From Marinicella litoralis (GTDB taxonomy: Bacteria; Pseudomonadota; Gammaproteobacteria; Xanthomonadales; Marinicellaceae), in assembly GCF_002591915.1 (NCBI RefSeq), contig NZ_NIHB01000003.1, forward strand, positions 124,001 through 188,000: a stretch of 64,000 bases of DNA, read 5' to 3'. The position numbers and the translations under genes are program-made. Numbering within the stretch: position 1 is the first letter of the stretch; each line of letters starts with the position of its first letter. Below are positions 63,304-64,000 of this stretch, in pieces. The notes beneath the pieces are model-generated. The model did not search any database. It saw nothing but the letters and a program-made list of their open reading frames with translations, and was not told the DNA's origin.

Positions 63304-63768
63304 TTAATCACCCAAATACTCCATATAATAGTCACTTCTTTGGTATTCGGATTCAAATGGGTGGGGCAATTTAACAAACCCAAAGCGACCATAAAGCTTA
63401 ATTGCTGGTTGCAGAGAAGAGTGGGATTCCAGATATAATTTTTCTCCATTCAATTGGTCGAATACTTCGATACATTTTTGCATCAAAATGGCGCCAATAC
63501 CTTTTGCTTGGTATTCAGCTGTTACTGCCATTTTTGTCAGTTCAAAAACTTGTTCCCCATGGTGTTTTAGCGCTACACAGCCAATTATTTTCTGGTCTAA
63601 TGAGGCATAAATGATTTGCCCGCCCTGACTGATGATTTCATCCGGTCTTGATAAAACATGAACATCGATGGGTTCAATCACAAAATACTTTTTTAACCAC
63701 TCTTCATTCAAACTTTTAAAGTGTGCGCCTAATGTGCTTGTGTGCAACAAGGTGGTGACTTCTTTCAC
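63304..63768 (-). CDS. GNAT family N-acetyltransferase
   Basis: 154 residues from a GTG. The acetyl-CoA-binding motif A is VTAEYQAKGIGAILMQKCIE (core YQAKGIGAILM), and the later YLESHSSLQPAIKLYGRFGFV (core AIKLYGRFGF) is motif B. It transfers acetyl to an amine; the substrate is unknown. Possibly a single-gene transcript, divergent from the SPFH gene. Confidence 0.9.
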   Translation of the reverse strand: MKEVTTLLHTSTLGAHFKSLNEEWLKKYFVIEPIDVHVLSRPDEIISQGGQIIYASLDQKIIGCVALKHHGEQVFELTKMAVTAEYQAKGIGAILMQKCIEVFDQLNGEKLYLESHSSLQPAIKLYGRFGFVKLPHPFESEYQRSDYYMEYLGD

Positions 63769-63791
63769 TGATTATTCATATCCAAAATGTG

Positions 63792-63797
63792 TATAAT
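63792..63797 (+). promoter_or_regulatory. -10 element of the SPFH-protein gene
   Basis: A perfect TATAAT 29 bases before the ATG. The matching -35 is weak (TGATTA at 17 bases), so a promoter is likely but only its -10 is sure. Confidence 0.45.
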
Positions 63798-63825
63798 AAT
63801 TCATTTTAGTCTTAAGGCAAAGCTT

Positions 63826-64000
63826 ATGGGAATTTGGGATAAATTATTTGGTGAATTGGTCGATATCATTGAGTGGACTGATGACACAAGGCATACATTG
63901 GTTTATCGCTTTCCACGGTATGGTAATGAAATTAAAAACGGCGCCATGTTAACAGTCAGGGAAGGGCAAATGGCGGTTCTGGTTAATGAAGGAGAAGTGG
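63826..64000 (+). CDS. N-terminal fragment of an SPFH/virion-core-like protein (YdjI family)
   Basis: The first 58 residues only; the frame runs off the window. MGIWDKLFGELVDIIEWTDD and TLVYRFPRYGNEIKNGAMLTVREGQ match the start of bacterial SPFH-domain proteins annotated as virion core protein homologues, where the sequence IEWxDD and FPRxxNEIKxGAxLxVREgQ is conserved. The usual role is unknown, possibly membrane stress linked to phage-shock proteins. AAGG lies eight bases before the ATG. Confidence 0.85.
   Translation, partial: MGIWDKLFGELVDIIEWTDDTRHTLVYRFPRYGNEIKNGAMLTVREGQMAVLVNEGEV

Overview
The window looks like chromosomal core DNA of a low-to-moderate G+C gammaproteobacterium (about 40% G+C by eye, not computed). 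The evidence is the gene order: ibaG-murA beside kdsD-kdsC-lptCAB-hpf-ptsN-rapZ, murJ-ribF-ileS-lspA-ispH-fimT-pilVWXY1-pilE, smpB/ratA-rnfH/bamE/fur, and corC-like/ypjD/ffh. The exact genus cannot be fixed from sequence alone. The mix of these blocks with secreted proteins ending in an IF-x-x-GF(E/D) tail reminds me of Marinicella-like marine bacteria; that is an inference. I saw no transposase, integrase, prophage, CRISPR array or toxin-antitoxin pair.

Layout. 1-4064: the end of a secreted modular protein, a periplasmic beta-propeller protein, and a membrane-anchored M28 peptidase. 4157-11991: murA and ibaG (minus), then a long plus-strand run for KDO synthesis (kdsD, kdsC), LPS export (lptC, lptA, lptB) and the tail of the classical rpoN operon (hpf, ptsN, rapZ), with rpoN itself missing. 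12017-15176: folA-thyA, an HD-GYP-like protein and rpsT, all minus. 15267-21969: murJ, ribF, ileS, lspA, ispH, nearly all overlapping. 22078-29540: a complete minor-pilin/PilY1 operon for type IV pili. 29549-32388: smpB, ratA, rnfH, bamE, fur, queD, then three tRNA genes (Ala-GGC and two identical Glu-TTC). 32397-38912: ispB, a YajR-like MFS transporter, a CorC/HlyC-like protein, ypjD, ffh and a small envelope protein. 38930-43227: cysJ-cysI-cysH assimilatory sulfate reduction. 43423-46490: an unassigned lipoprotein, a short-chain dehydrogenase and an M14-type deacylase. 46897-51765: a Gld-like ABC exporter operon with a DUF4340 protein and a DUF423 membrane protein. 52017-55157: a DUF1800/DUF1501 Tat-exported pair. 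55213-59189: kbl-tdh threonine catabolism and fadD. 59425-63242: an SLC13-type permease followed by a GCS2-CBS fusion protein. 63304-64000: a GNAT acetyltransferase and the start of an SPFH-domain protein.

How it fits together. Most genes serve the cell envelope (peptidoglycan precursor, LPS, lipid II flipping, lipoprotein processing, BAM, isoprenoids) and translation quality control. Accessory interest lies in the pilus operon, the Gld-like operon, the DUF1800/DUF1501 pair, the GCS2-CBS fusion, and several unusual control elements: a hairpin that buries the thyA ribosome-binding site, a promoter and long leader where rpoN should be, a 15-bp operator-like palindrome upstream of the Gld-like operon, and a pentanucleotide repeat upstream of fadD.
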